Origin: Desulfomonile tiedjei
GTDB lineage: Bacteria; Desulfobacterota; Desulfomonilia; Desulfomonilales; Desulfomonilaceae
Length of the DNA stretch: 64,000 bases
Reading direction: 5' to 3'
NCBI GenBank assembly: GCA_016218715.1
Contig: JACRDG010000089.1
Location: 62,001-126,000 of the forward strand
In this document: piece after piece, positions 1-9,036 of the stretch
How positions within the stretch are numbered: position 1 is the stretch's first letter
How the letters are laid out: every line of letters starts with the position of its first letter
Made by a program: the position numbers and the translations under genes
Notes under the pieces: model-generated
Told to the model about the DNA's origin: nothing
Seen by the model: only the letters and a program-made list of their open reading frames with translations
Database searches by the model: none

Positions 1-2
1 AG

Positions 3-1277
3 ACAAACTACTCCTTTCGGATAATCACTAAGTCAGGCCAGACCAAGTGGGTTGAGATCTACTCGAAGACCATTCAGTTCCAGGACCGGAGCGCTAACCT
101 TCTGACTATGATTGACATTACTGGACGTAAACAGGCTGAGGAGCGGCTTCTCCAATCTCAAAAGATGGAAGCCATCGGTACCTTGGCCGGTGGTATAGCA
201 CACGATGTCAACAACCTCCTGCAAATAGTCCTCGGACATGCAGATATGCTTCTCCTGAGAGAAGGAATGGACGAGAAGTCCAGCAGATCAATGGAAGCTA
301 TCCGAAGGGCTGCGCGCAATGGCGCGGATTTGGTGAGCAGGATTCTCACTTTTAGCCGGAAATCTGAGCCCGAGATGAGGGCGATAAACGTCAGCGAGGA
401 GGTACGCAGAGTTGATGAGCTGCTTCGGCGCACTATTCCCAGAATGATCAGCCTTGAAATGTCTCTGGAAGACAACCTGCGGATGATAAATGGTGATCCT
501 TCTCAGATCGAGCAAATTCTGTTGAACCTCGCTGCTAATGCCAGAGATGCCATGCCGGAAGGAGGGAGGCTTGTCTTCGAAACGTCGAATGCCACGATTC
601 GCGAGGAATACTGCCGGACCCACCCTGAAGTCAAACCTGGAAAGTATGTGTTGTTGACCGTTTCCGATACCGGCCAAGGAATGGCGAGAGGGATCCTGGA
701 TCGAATATTCGAGCCTTTTTTCACAACGAAACAGCCTGGAGAAGGAACCGGTCTTGGACTGTCAATGGTATTCGGAGTCGTGAAGAGCCACGGCGGACAT
801 ATCACCTGCTATAGCGAGGCCGGTGTAGGTTCGACCTTCAAGATTTACTTCCCTGTCTTGGAAGAGGGTCTTCAACCCGAACAGGCAACGACCATCGAGA
901 TGCCCGCAGGTGGAACCGAGACGATTCTGCTCGTGGACGACGAAGATGCCGTAAGGACTCTCGGGGCGGAAATGCTGGAATTGGCAGGTTACACAGTGCT
1001 TACCGCGGCGAACGGACGAGAAGCATTGGAAGTCTTTCGCAACAACCGGGAGTCGATAGCCCTGGTGATTTTGGATCTGGTCATGCCTGAGATGAGTGGC
1101 AGGAGGTGCCTTGAAGAGTTGCTCAAGATGAATCCCAGGGCTAAGGTGCTGATTGCGAGCGGGTATGCAGCCAACGGGCCTGCCAAGGAAGCTCGTGAGA
1201 GCGGGGCGGCGGGCTTTGTGAGTAAGCCGTTCGATTTGAAACAGTTTTTGATGGCAATCAGGAGGATTTTGGGGTGA
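3..1277 (+). CDS. Hybrid sensor histidine kinase with C-terminal receiver domain (5' end outside window)
   Basis: The reading frame is open from base 3, so the N-terminus lies beyond the left edge. The first 35 visible residues look like the end of a PAS/PAC domain and run into an H-box (GGIAHDVNNLL, His near visible residue 67). A HATPase_c domain follows, with the N-box (LLNLAANARDA) and G-boxes (DTGQGM, GTGLGLSM). The last ~118 residues are a receiver domain with DD near its start and phospho-acceptor Asp in LVILDLVMPEMSG. It should autophosphorylate and pass phosphate to its own receiver, and is probably cytoplasmic in the visible part. No output domain is attached. An in-frame ATG at 108 exists but sits inside the PAS fold, so it is probably not the start. 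Confidence 0.9.
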   Translation, partial: TNYSFRIITKSGQTKWVEIYSKTIQFQDRSANLLTMIDITGRKQAEERLLQSQKMEAIGTLAGGIAHDVNNLLQIVLGHADMLLLREGMDEKSSRSMEAIRRAARNGADLVSRILTFSRKSEPEMRAINVSEEVRRVDELLRRTIPRMISLEMSLEDNLRMINGDPSQIEQILLNLAANARDAMPEGGRLVFETSNATIREEYCRTHPEVKPGKYVLLTVSDTGQGMARGILDRIFEPFFTTKQPGEGTGLGLSMVFGVVKSHGGHITCYSEAGVGSTFKIYFPVLEEGLQPEQATTIEMPAGGTETILLVDDEDAVRTLGAEMLELAGYTVLTAANGREALEVFRNNRESIALVILDLVMPEMSGRRCLEELLKMNPRAKVLIASGYAANGPAKEARESGAAGFVSKPFDLKQFLMAIRRILG

Positions 1278-1440
1278 ACTCTCGTGACCCAGAAGCCGAC
1301 AGGACAGATCTTTTTCACGCGACCTTCGGGAAAGAGACGATGAATTGTTTCTTGGGGGGCAGGAATGAGTCACATAAAATCGGCAGGTGCCGATGTTTCC
1401 TCTGAGACAGGCTCTTCGGGTCAATCTGCGTGGTACGGTC

Positions 1441-3114
1441 TCACGATCCCTTGCCGAATCGTGCCGTAATCACCAGCCACAGACCCAGCGCAGCCGCAAA
1501 CCCGAAACCCGCGATCCCCAGGACGGGTACCCCCAGCACACGGGGTTCCAGAGCAGAGACCGCGACCACAGCGGATGCGAGAATCAAAGCCGCCATGATT
1601 ATACTGGTGGAAAGCCGGTTGGTGGCCCTTTCCACCTCTCTCAGCGATTCGTTCAGGCCGCTATGGTCCAGGACAATTTTGAAACGGCTCTCCCTCAACT
1701 GATGGGACAGCTCTCGCAGATCTGAAGGGAGATCCCTCAGGAACCGTGCCAGGTCGTAAGCTCCCTGCATGAGCCGCCGAGCGAGAAAGATGGGGCTGTA
1801 CGTGGTGACAACGATTTCGCGCACAAAGGGTTTCGCTACCGCGACCGCCTGGAAGTTGGGGTCCAGCGTCCTGCCCACCCCCTCCAGCGTGACGAGCGCT
1901 TTTCCCACGAGGAGCAGATCCGACGGCACCTGGATGCCGAAGGTGCGAACGAGCCGGACAAGGTCGTTGACGAGCAAATCGAGCTTGATCCGCTTCAGCG
2001 GGAGCCGATAGTACCTTTCCAGAAGGAGATCCGAGTCTCTCAGGAATCTGCGTCGGTCGATATCCTCGGGCAATGCATTCATGTCGGTAAGAATATCGGC
2101 GATCATCTCGGTGTCCTTGCGGATTCCCGCGGAAACGAGCAGGAGGAGATTCTCCCGCATCATTTCGTCCAATCGGCCTACCATGCCGCAGTCCAAAAAG
2201 CAGACGGTGTCCCGCGGGATAACCAGTACGTTGCCGGGATGCGGGTCGCAATGAAAGAACCCGAACTCGAGCACTTGCCGAACAATAGCCTCCGCAAGAT
2301 TGTGAGCCACTCGGGAGTTGTCCACGCCACTGTCTCTCAGTGCCTCGATGTCCGAAATCTTGATCCCCTCCATTCGTTCCATGGTCAGGACCCGTTCCGT
2401 GGTCTGATCCCAATAGACTGCGGGAAAGACCACCAGCGGGTAGGACTGAAAATCGGACCGGAAACGGTCCAGGTTTTGACCTTCCAGGGAAAAGTCCAGC
2501 TCGCCGGTCACCGCGGCGCGGAATTCTTGCACGATCTGAACGGGCCGGTAGTTTCGAGATTCCTCCACGTGTTTTTCCAGAAGCTCCGCGAAGGCTTCCA
2601 GGATGTCGCAATCCTGTAAAAGGGCCGCTTTGATACCTGGTTTCCGCACTTTTACGACCACCCTGTTGCCGTTGAGAGCCAGTCCTGCATGCACCTGTGC
2701 GACGGAAGCGGTGGCGAGAGGCACGGGATCGATTTGCAGGAAGCGCTGCTCGATCGGCCCCAGCTCTTCCTCGATGGTCTTGCGGATAAGCTCGAAATCG
2801 ATAGGAGGCACCTCATCCTGCAGACGGGCCAGTTCTTCAATCCAGTCGGGAGGAAGCAAATCCGGCCTCGTCGAGAGAAGTTGTCCCAGTTTGACGAAAG
2901 CGCCTCCGACTTCTTCCAGTGTCTCACGGAACCGTCTGGGCGTGGTCTTGAGCCTCTTGGAGACGTCATCCTCCAATTCCTCTTTGGCTGCGAGTGATTT
3001 GAGGTAAGACGTAAGGCCGGTTCTCTCCAGGAGGTCCCCGAAACCGTGACGAAACAGGACGGTCAGGATCTCTTGGCCGCGGTGGAGATTCCTCAGGATC
3101 TTGGAAATCGTCAT
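1441..3114 (-). CDS. ABC1/UbiB (AarF) family atypical kinase-like protein
   Basis: The 557-residue protein is full length for the UbiB/ABC1 family, whose members act as ATPases supporting quinone or other isoprenoid lipid biosynthesis. Family marks are visible: the KxGQ motif (KLGQ, residues 75-78) followed by LSTRPDLLP, the catalytic FHCDPHPGN loop, and a CFLDCGMVG segment in the DFG position. The C-terminus carries two hydrophobic segments, suggesting membrane attachment. The ATG at 3114 has a good ribosome binding site (GGAGG, about 5 bases upstream). It converges with the histidine kinase on its 3' side and is divergent from the ferredoxin gene. No ubiquinone or menaquinone gene is nearby, so the pathway is not shown by context. 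Confidence 0.9.
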   Translation of the reverse strand: MTISKILRNLHRGQEILTVLFRHGFGDLLERTGLTSYLKSLAAKEELEDDVSKRLKTTPRRFRETLEEVGGAFVKLGQLLSTRPDLLPPDWIEELARLQDEVPPIDFELIRKTIEEELGPIEQRFLQIDPVPLATASVAQVHAGLALNGNRVVVKVRKPGIKAALLQDCDILEAFAELLEKHVEESRNYRPVQIVQEFRAAVTGELDFSLEGQNLDRFRSDFQSYPLVVFPAVYWDQTTERVLTMERMEGIKISDIEALRDSGVDNSRVAHNLAEAIVRQVLEFGFFHCDPHPGNVLVIPRDTVCFLDCGMVGRLDEMMRENLLLLVSAGIRKDTEMIADILTDMNALPEDIDRRRFLRDSDLLLERYYRLPLKRIKLDLLVNDLVRLVRTFGIQVPSDLLLVGKALVTLEGVGRTLDPNFQAVAVAKPFVREIVVTTYSPIFLARRLMQGAYDLARFLRDLPSDLRELSHQLRESRFKIVLDHSGLNESLREVERATNRLSTSIIMAALILASAVVAVSALEPRVLGVPVLGIAGFGFAAALGLWLVITARFGKGS

Positions 3115-3251
3115 GGTATCCTCCGTTGAAAGATAGGATGCACATATTGCATCTGCCGGTCAAATCCTACTGTTCCGGCTTCACAAGGCCGACTGCGGTG
3201 CGGTCGCACGTATCTTTTGGAGGAGGGGGCGAGGATGTCGCCAACACGTGC

Positions 3252-3280
3252 TTGACAAGACAGGGGAGCGCTCCTAAGCT
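3252..3280 (+). promoter_or_regulatory. Possible sigma-70 promoter for the ferredoxin-domain gene
   Basis: A consensus -35 hexamer TTGACA (3252-3257) is followed after 17 bp by TAAGCT (3275-3280), a weak -10. It lies about 70 bp before the start at 3350. Confidence 0.35.
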
Positions 3281-3349
3281 GAAACAGTTTATAAAGTCTC
3301 TTCACTTGGGCCTACCGCTCCCATCAACGGACTCGCGAGGAGTGCAGTC

Positions 3350-4426
3350 ATGAGCGATGTGTACAGGCGCCTAGCCGAGAAACTGAACCAGTTGCCGAAC
3401 GGGTTCCCTCCTACCGAGAGCGGTGTGGAGTTGAAGATCCTTCAGAAGATCTTCGCCCCGGATGAGGCGGAAATGGCCATGCGCATAAGGCCGATTCCGG
3501 AAACGGTCGAAGCCATTGCCCAGCGCCTTGCCAAATCCCTCGACGAGATGCAGGCGATCCTCGACAACATGGTCGAGAAAGGACAAATCGGTACCGCGAA
3601 AGTGGGCGACCAGCAGGTGTACCTGCTCTTTCCCTTTGTCCTGGGGATCTACGAATTCCAGTTGAACCGTCTGGATAGGGAACTGGCTGAACTATTCGAG
3701 GAATACGCGCCGACGTTGCTCAAGGTGCTGGGGAACTTCAAGCCGGGCTTCTTCAGGGTCATTCCGGTGAATCAGCAGATTAAGGCGCAGCACGAGGTGA
3801 AACCGTACGAGGATGTCCGGCGCATGGTCGAGCGATCCCGCTCGTTCCAGGTGTCGGACTGCATCTGCCGGAAGGAACAGGCGCTCGTGGGCAATCCGTG
3901 CAGCCATCCGCTTGAAACGTGCCTCTCCTTTTCTCGGACCGAGGGCGCGTTCGACAAGCATCGTTCGGGAAGAATCATTTCAAAAGAGGAAGCGCTCGAA
4001 GTCATTGCCAAGGCTGAAGAAGACCGCCTGGTCCACCAGACGTACAACGTGCAGTCCGGGCATATGTTCGTATGCAATTGCTGCTCGTGTTGTTGCGGGG
4101 TGTTGCGCGGGCTCAAACAGTATGCTGCGCCGTACATGGTTGCCGGCAGCAACTTCGTCGCGTCCATCGATCGGGAGACCTGTGAGGCATGCGGTCTCTG
4201 CGCGAACGAGCGGTGCCCGGTCGGGGCCATCGCCGAGGAGAACGACGTTTACACGGTCCAGCCGGAGCGGTGCATTGGCTGCGGGGTATGCACCACGGCC
4301 TGTCCCACCGAATCCATCCAGCTCATTCGGAAGCCCGAATCCCAACGGGACGAGCCCCCGAACAACCTTTTCGAGTGGTACTTCAAGCGCGCTGCGGATC
4401 GCGGCATCAAGATTATGATCGACTGA
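3350..4426 (+). CDS. 4Fe-4S dicluster ferredoxin-domain protein
   Basis: This 358-residue soluble protein has a winged-helix-like N-terminal half. A Cys-rich middle section follows (DCICRKEQ, then CSHPLETC and a CNCCSCCC run). It ends in two ferredoxin-type [4Fe-4S] motifs (CEACGLCANERCP and CIGCGVCTTACP, about residues 275-315). Proteins of this architecture are common in sulfate-reducing and syntrophic Desulfobacterota and are presumed electron carriers, but their partners are not established. No signal peptide is seen. It is a single gene between divergent UbiB and the repeat region at 4.5 kb. Confidence 0.85.
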   Translation: MSDVYRRLAEKLNQLPNGFPPTESGVELKILQKIFAPDEAEMAMRIRPIPETVEAIAQRLAKSLDEMQAILDNMVEKGQIGTAKVGDQQVYLLFPFVLGIYEFQLNRLDRELAELFEEYAPTLLKVLGNFKPGFFRVIPVNQQIKAQHEVKPYEDVRRMVERSRSFQVSDCICRKEQALVGNPCSHPLETCLSFSRTEGAFDKHRSGRIISKEEALEVIAKAEEDRLVHQTYNVQSGHMFVCNCCSCCCGVLRGLKQYAAPYMVAGSNFVASIDRETCEACGLCANERCPVGAIAEENDVYTVQPERCIGCGVCTTACPTESIQLIRKPESQRDEPPNNLFEWYFKRAADRGIKIMID

Positions 4427-4549
4427 GCGCACTATTGCACAAATACGATGCCGCATTTGTCCTCTTCGTCGCAAGCTCATAGGTGATGCGAGCAGCCGGG
4501 AATCGGCTGAGGGAAGAGCGCTGATGGAGTGGACTGTCTCCGGAAGAAT

Positions 4550-4613
4550 GACCGGCAGGATGCCGGCCCCACTGAACGGCCAAGGGCAGGGACCGCAAAG
4601 GAGACACCGTATT
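4550..4613 (+). repeat. Dispersed 64-bp repeat, copy A
   Basis: It matches 53502-53565 at 58 of 64 positions without gaps. The core is the palindrome GCCGGCAGGATGCCGGC-type sequence followed by CCCACTGAAC. Shorter inverted relatives occur at 22926-22965 and 60586-60625. Confidence 0.8.
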
Positions 4614-4736
4614 GCGGGCAAGCTGGGCCGCAGTCGTAGGGTGCCGGTGAGCACGGAGGTGCCGTGCGAACCGCACCGTTCGAGCCTTCAAGCCAAGCCA
4701 TCAAATCGCCCGACGCGAAGATGGGGCTGCCAGTGG

Positions 4737-4755
4737 CGCCGGCATCTTGCCGGCG
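4737..4755. repeat. Palindromic repeat related to the 64-bp family
   Basis: Arms CGCCGGC and GCCGGCG surround ATCTT. The flank CAGTGG matches the inverted orientation of the dispersed repeat core. A decayed relative with similar right flank lies at 48981-49025. Confidence 0.6.
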
Positions 4756-4802
4756 ATGGCCCTCTCGCTCTGGGTAGGGGTGAGGGCGACTATAAAACGC
4801 CT

Positions 4803-5756
4803 TCAATCACCCTGTGATTGCGGCAGCGGCTGCGCCTTGTGGGCTTCGATGGCCAACAGGATGTTTGCAGCAGCCAAATGAAGGACGTAGGCTACGAGGT
4901 GGATCGGCTCATCTTTAGAGACTAGCCCGCCGCCGTGGGCACCGTCCTCGTTCCTAACCGTGAGAAGCCCCAGCAGGAAAGACTGAAGGTAACCGGGGAC
5001 GATACCGCTCTGACAAAATAACTCTACAAGCTTTTTACCGCTCAGGCTTTCGCCTCGCTTATTGCCGCGCTTAGCAAGGATCGCCTTCAGCGTGCTTTCA
5101 AATGCTTTGGCCGCACCCACTATGGCATCGTCGAATTCATCGGGACCCTTACGGTAGTGGTTGTAAGCATCAAGAAACTCTTTCAAAGGTCCCTCAAAGC
5201 CTTCGGCATGCATGAGATGGAGTGCCGGTTGCGTGACTTCCTGGAAAACCAATTGGTCGTCAATCCTTATCAACTGGCCGGATTCAAACTGATACCCGAT
5301 GGCGTGCTCCAGGAAACGTTTGTTGAGCTTAGCTATGGCCTCATCTAGAGTCAGCTTAATGCCCCTGACTTTACGATCACCCGGGGTCATCCGACCAAGA
5401 ACAGGCCCCATGTAACGAAATGATAACTCAACAATATTGAGCGCCCCGTCAGTCGTTCCGTTCAGGAGTTCTTCCTCGCAGCGCACGTAACTGTTCCCGC
5501 CTCCGTTTCCAAGAGATTTCACTCCATATTCCTCGGTCAGGTATTCTTCCACCTTGTCCCAGAACCAATTCATCCTCTGCGGCGGATCCCCATCCTCAAC
5601 TTGCCAATAAGAGCGAGTGGGTCTCTGGCAAAAACCTACCGCGGCTCCCCAGATGTATATTACCTGTTGTCGAAACTCGGGAGGCAAGTTATCGTACTGA
5701 TAGCCTGCGCGGCGTGCTCTTTCTTGACGCTTGGAGAACGGCTCGTAATCGTCCAT
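4803..5756 (-). CDS. STM4504/CBY_0614-like protein with AbiJ-type N-terminal and Abi C-terminal domains
   Basis: I take the ATG at 5756 (protein MDDYEPFSKRQ..., 317 residues) because AAGGAG lies about 12 bases upstream; a longer frame to 5900 has no family-like sequence. The N-terminal ~130 residues (SKRQERARRAG, then QVIYIWG) resemble the AbiJ N-terminal domain type 4. The C-terminal ~110 residues (KAFESTLKAIL, RNEDGAHGGG) resemble the abortive-infection C-terminal domain found in HEPN-like toxins. The function is probably phage or plasmid defence, inferred from the family only. It is a lone gene between repeat-bearing spacers, which is compatible with lateral gain. No antitoxin partner is visible. 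Confidence 0.7.
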   Translation of the reverse strand: MDDYEPFSKRQERARRAGYQYDNLPPEFRQQVIYIWGAAVGFCQRPTRSYWQVEDGDPPQRMNWFWDKVEEYLTEEYGVKSLGNGGGNSYVRCEEELLNGTTDGALNIVELSFRYMGPVLGRMTPGDRKVRGIKLTLDEAIAKLNKRFLEHAIGYQFESGQLIRIDDQLVFQEVTQPALHLMHAEGFEGPLKEFLDAYNHYRKGPDEFDDAIVGAAKAFESTLKAILAKRGNKRGESLSGKKLVELFCQSGIVPGYLQSFLLGLLTVRNEDGAHGGGLVSKDEPIHLVAYVLHLAAANILLAIEAHKAQPLPQSQGD

Positions 5757-5921
5757 GAATCCATGTCGCTCCTTTCGGAGTAGTGGATCAATGGTACTAC
5801 AATGGTTGCCGAGCCGATGCAATGGAAAACGCTGTGGGCTATGTAAGCATTCACGTGTGGGGACTAGGGGCGACCCTGTGAATTCCGTTTCGTGTTTCAC
5901 GGCTGCGGAAAATGCCTGGGA

Positions 5922-6124
5922 ATGCCCCGAAGGGGCATACCGTGAGTAGCCGTGGGTTTCAACCCACGGAACCCGGGGACAAGATCTAACAGATGCGGAC
6001 CCTGAGGGGGTCCACCGATATCGGAATTGGTGGCCATCTTCGGGGTCGGTTTCGAAAAATGGTTGGACGCCTCATTCCACGGGTTGAAACCCGTGGCTAA
6101 TCAAGGTGCGCCCCCTTGGGGCGC
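5922..6124. repeat. REPIN-like composite palindromic element
   Basis: Four perfect or near-perfect hairpins are arranged symmetrically. The outer two are 5922-5938 (ATGCCCC/GGGGCAT) and 6108-6124 (GCGCCCC/GGGGCGC). The inner two are 5950-5969 (CCGTGGGTT/AACCCACGG) and 6077-6096 (CCACGGGTT/AACCCGTGG). The inner hairpins are in opposite orientation, as in REP doublets mobilised by RAYT transposases. No RAYT gene is in the window. It fills most of the gap between the AbiJ-like gene and hoxH. Confidence 0.7.
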
Positions 6125-6183
6125 TCGCCATTATCGGCGCGCCGCCTAACCGAAGGATTCAATGGAAATGCAGGCCCTGAAAT

Positions 6184-7602
6184 CTACCTCACTTCGTCAA
6201 GCACGCTTCCGTCCGGCCCGATGAGTCGTATCCGCAGGGGCATCCGGCCCACCGCGTGCGTCGAGCAGCTCAGGCAGGGGTCGAAAGCCCTGATCACCGC
6301 CTCGACTCGATTCAGCGCTCCTTCGGGGATCTTGTCCCCGTTGATGAACCGCTGAGCGACCTGCAGGATGCCGCGGTTCATGGCGAGGTTGTTGTTGCCC
6401 GTGGCCACGATCATGTTGGCCCAGGTGATCAGGCCGTGATCGTCCACCTGGTAATGATGGAAGAGCGTCCCGCGCGGGGCTTCCACCACGCCGATCCCCT
6501 CATAATGATTCGGCTGCGCCAACGCACGCACGTGTTTGCTCAGGATGTCGGGGTCGTTGAGAAGCTCTTCCATGGTTTCGATGGAGTAGAGGATTTCGAT
6601 GAGCCGGGCGTAATGATTGTAGAACGAACTCATGACCGGCCCGCGTTCGAGCCTGATGAATTCGGCCCATTCCTGGTTCGCTGCGCTGGTGCCGCATCCG
6701 TTGCATACGTTCAGCCGTGCTGCCGGCCCGACACGGTACATGCCGTCAGGATAGCCGGCGGGCTTGTAGTACGGAGATTTGAGGTACGAAAAGGGCTCTG
6801 CCGCTTCTCCGATGTACTGCTGATAGTCAGCGGGGTTGACCTGGTCCGCGACCAAGCGGCCTTTGGCGTCGATGAAACGAAGCACCCCATCGACATGCTC
6901 CAGGTCTCCCTCTTTGTTGACCAGCCCCATGAACATGCTGGGGAAGTTCGCGAAGGTGCGGATTTCTTCGCGATAGTCTTCCAGGCGCGCTTTGAACCGC
7001 TGCAGAGTCCGCCGAGCGATGTCGTAGGCTTCCGGGAGCATGGCGAGCATGGCATCCCGACTCTCTGCCGTCAGTGGTTGGTTGACGCCGCCGGGCACCA
7101 CCCACGACGGATGAATCCTCTTTCCCGCGAACCCCTGGATGATCTCCTGACCGATCTTGCGTAGGCGTATCCCGTCCAGAGCGAAGTTGCGATCCGCCTC
7201 GAGCACGCCGAGGAAATTGCGCTTTGCCGGGTCCGAGTCCATACCTAGGAGCAGGTCCGGGGAGGAGAGGTGGAAGAAACTCAGCGCGTGCGACTGAATG
7301 AATTCGCCGCAGTTCAGCAGGCGCCTGAGTTTTTTCGCGGGTTCGGGGATGCGAACGCCGAGGATCTCGTCGCACGCCTTGGCTGAAGCGAGGGAATGGC
7401 TGATGGGACAGATCCCGCAAATCCGCTCCACCAGCGAAGGCATTTCATAGAACGGCCGCCCTTCGCAGAACTTCTCGAACCCTCTGAACTGCGTGACGTG
7501 GAATTGAGCGCTGGTGACCGTACCTCTTTCGTCTAGCTGTAGCGTGATCCTGGCATGACCCTCGACACGAGTCACCGGTTCGATAACAATTTGTTGCCCC
7601 AT
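6184..7602 (-). CDS. hoxH: NiFe hydrogenase large subunit (HoxH type)
   Basis: This is the catalytic subunit of a cytoplasmic bidirectional NAD-linked NiFe hydrogenase. The L1 motif [10 protein letters not shown] (Cys62, Cys65) and the C-terminal L2 motif DPCLSCSTH (Cys443, Cys446, His449) supply the four Ni-Fe ligands. After the final His there are 23 residues that, by family precedent, are clipped off by a HoxW-type endopeptidase once nickel is in place. Neither that protease nor hyp maturation genes are in the window. The start at 7602 has GGAGG about 7 bases upstream. It is the last gene of hoxEFUYH, separated from hoxY by 112 bp containing a strong hairpin. Confidence 0.95.
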   Translation of the reverse strand: MGQQIVIEPVTRVEGHARITLQLDERGTVTSAQFHVTQFRGFEKFCEGRPFYEMPSLVERICGICPISHSLASAKACDEILGVRIPEPAKKLRRLLNCGEFIQSHALSFFHLSSPDLLLGMDSDPAKRNFLGVLEADRNFALDGIRLRKIGQEIIQGFAGKRIHPSWVVPGGVNQPLTAESRDAMLAMLPEAYDIARRTLQRFKARLEDYREEIRTFANFPSMFMGLVNKEGDLEHVDGVLRFIDAKGRLVADQVNPADYQQYIGEAAEPFSYLKSPYYKPAGYPDGMYRVGPAARLNVCNGCGTSAANQEWAEFIRLERGPVMSSFYNHYARLIEILYSIETMEELLNDPDILSKHVRALAQPNHYEGIGVVEAPRGTLFHHYQVDDHGLITWANMIVATGNNNLAMNRGILQVAQRFINGDKIPEGALNRVEAVIRAFDPCLSCSTHAVGRMPLRIRLIGPDGSVLDEVR

Positions 7603-7651
7603 GAGAGCGCCTCCACCAGATTATGCCTACTCGAATTCAAAGGAGTGTTCT

Positions 7652-7685
7652 GGGGGGAACTGCTTTGCACAAAGAAGTTCCCCCC
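7652..7685. promoter_or_regulatory. Strong hairpin in the hoxY-hoxH spacer
   Basis: Arms GGGGGGAACT and AGTTCCCCCC flank a loop that itself contains CTTTGCACAAAG. On the mRNA strand it is not followed by a U-run, so it looks like a processing or stability element or attenuator, not a classical terminator. Confidence 0.65.
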
Positions 7686-7714
7686 CAAATAACTCTTTGC
7701 ATTGCGACTTGGTC

Positions 7715-8248
7715 TTATGCCCCGAAACGGGTCTTGCCCTGGACTTCGGGGGTGCGTCCCTCCAGGAGGTCTGTCAGCGCCAGCAGAATGGCTTCGCTGG
7801 GTGGCGGACATCCCGGCAGGAACAGGTCCACCGCGACGAATTCGTGCAGGGGCCGAACACGTTCCAGCAACTTCGGTACGCCTGCATCCGGAACGGCCGG
7901 GTGATGGGAAACATTGTCCACGTATCCTCTTTTCAGCACGTCCTGGAGTTTGAACTGATTGCGCATTGCCGGGACATTGGCCGTCACCGCACAGTCCCCG
8001 AAGGAGATCAGAATGTGCGTTCGTTCGCGGATTCTTTCAAGTTCCTCTCGATCGTGCGCATTGCCGACCGCTCCTTCGACCAGCGTGACGTCGACACCAT
8101 CAGGAAACTCCTTGGCGTCCACGAGCGGGCCGTACACGATTTCGATTCGGTCGGCGACTGCGGCCAACGTCTCGTCCATATCCAGGAAAGACATGTGGCA
8201 ACCCGAGCAGCCATCCAGCCAGGTGGTGGCTATCCGTACCCTGTTCAT
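7715..8248 (-). CDS. hoxY: NiFe hydrogenase small subunit (HoxY type)
   Basis: The 177-residue protein is the small, Tat-signal-free electron-transfer subunit of group 3 NiFe hydrogenases. Proximal-cluster ligands are visible as CSGCH (Cys14, Cys17), a Cys in SFGDCAV (near residue 86) and PGCPPP (near residue 150). The ATG at 8248 overlaps the hoxU stop codon (ATGA), so translation is coupled. A longer frame extends upstream but lies inside hoxU. It pairs with HoxH to form the hydrogenase module fed by the HoxEFU diaphorase. Confidence 0.95.
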   Translation of the reverse strand: MNRVRIATTWLDGCSGCHMSFLDMDETLAAVADRIEIVYGPLVDAKEFPDGVDVTLVEGAVGNAHDREELERIRERTHILISFGDCAVTANVPAMRNQFKLQDVLKRGYVDNVSHHPAVPDAGVPKLLERVRPLHEFVAVDLFLPGCPPPSEAILLALTDLLEGRTPEVQGKTRFGA

Positions 8249-9036
8249 CGTATGCCCTCCGCTACGGCCCTGCGCCCTTCTCGACGCATCATTTGAAGGT
8301 AGGGCAAGAACTGTCTCCGTTTTATCATTTCCGCGACCGACTTCCCCTTCTCGGAGAGTGCGCCCGTCGGGCAAACCTGAACGCACTTGCCGCAACCGGT
8401 GCAGGTTTCCGAGCTTCCCCACGGCTGGTTCAGGTCCGTGATGACCCGCGACGTGATCCCGCGACCCATGACGTCCCAGGTGTGTGCCCCCTCGATCTCG
8501 TCACATACGCGCACGCAGCGCTGGCAGAGCACACAGCGGTTGTGGTCCACCGAGAACCGCTCGTGGGACGCGTCGATCGCGTGCTTCGGGTAAATGTAAT
8601 CGTACCGGACATGCGTCATACCGAGCACGACCGAGAGGTTCTGCAGCTCGCAATGCCCGTTGGACACGCAGACGGAACAGACGTGGTTCCGCTCGGAGTA
8701 CATGAGCTCCAGGATCTTGCGCCGGTAATCAGCCACCCGGTCGGAATTGGTGGTGACCTCCATGTCCTGGCGGGGAAGGGTGACGCAGGACGGGAGGAGT
8801 TTCGGTGCGCCCTTGACCTCCACGATGCAGAGGCGGCATGCTCCCCGCTCGGACAGGCCGTCCAGGTGACAGAGCGTCGGGATAAAGATGCCGTTCTGAC
8901 GGGCGACCGAAAGAATCGTCTCGTCCTCCCGGGCGCTCACATCGCGGCCGTCAATCGTAAACGTCAGGATACGTACAGGATTGACATCGCGTCGCACGTA
9001 TGGAGTCGGGTCTGGAGTGTATGAGGGCGTTGTCAT
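8245..9036 (-). CDS. hoxU: NAD-linked hydrogenase diaphorase subunit HoxU (NuoG N-terminal-like)
   Basis: The 263-residue protein has an N-terminal plant-type [2Fe-2S] ferredoxin domain (Cys in TLCHLDG, RGACRLC and LLPSCV). A His-Cys [4Fe-4S] region ([15 protein letters not shown]) follows, then two [4Fe-4S] motifs ([13 protein letters not shown] and [14 protein letters not shown]). This is the electron conduit from HoxF to HoxY. The start at 9036 overlaps the hoxF stop by the ATGA arrangement and the 3' end overlaps the hoxY start the same way. The sequence upstream of 9036 in this frame is a shadow of hoxF. Confidence 0.95.
   Translation of the reverse strand: MTTPSYTPDPTPYVRRDVNPVRILTFTIDGRDVSAREDETILSVARQNGIFIPTLCHLDGLSERGACRLCIVEVKGAPKLLPSCVTLPRQDMEVTTNSDRVADYRRKILELMYSERNHVCSVCVSNGHCELQNLSVVLGMTHVRYDYIYPKHAIDASHERFSVDHNRCVLCQRCVRVCDEIEGAHTWDVMGRGITSRVITDLNQPWGSSETCTGCGKCVQVCPTGALSEKGKSVAEMIKRRQFLPYLQMMRREGRRAVAEGIR

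Larger units (their letters stand above)
4427..4802. other. Gene-free stretch carrying two dispersed repeat copies
   Basis: No convincing coding sequence is present. The stretch holds a copy of the 64-bp dispersed repeat (4550-4613) and a related palindrome (4737-4755). Confidence 0.6.

Noticed and set aside
8293-9024. A 243-codon plus-strand open frame opposite hoxU
   Set aside because: It is a shadow of hoxU caused by codon bias; its translation matches no domain.
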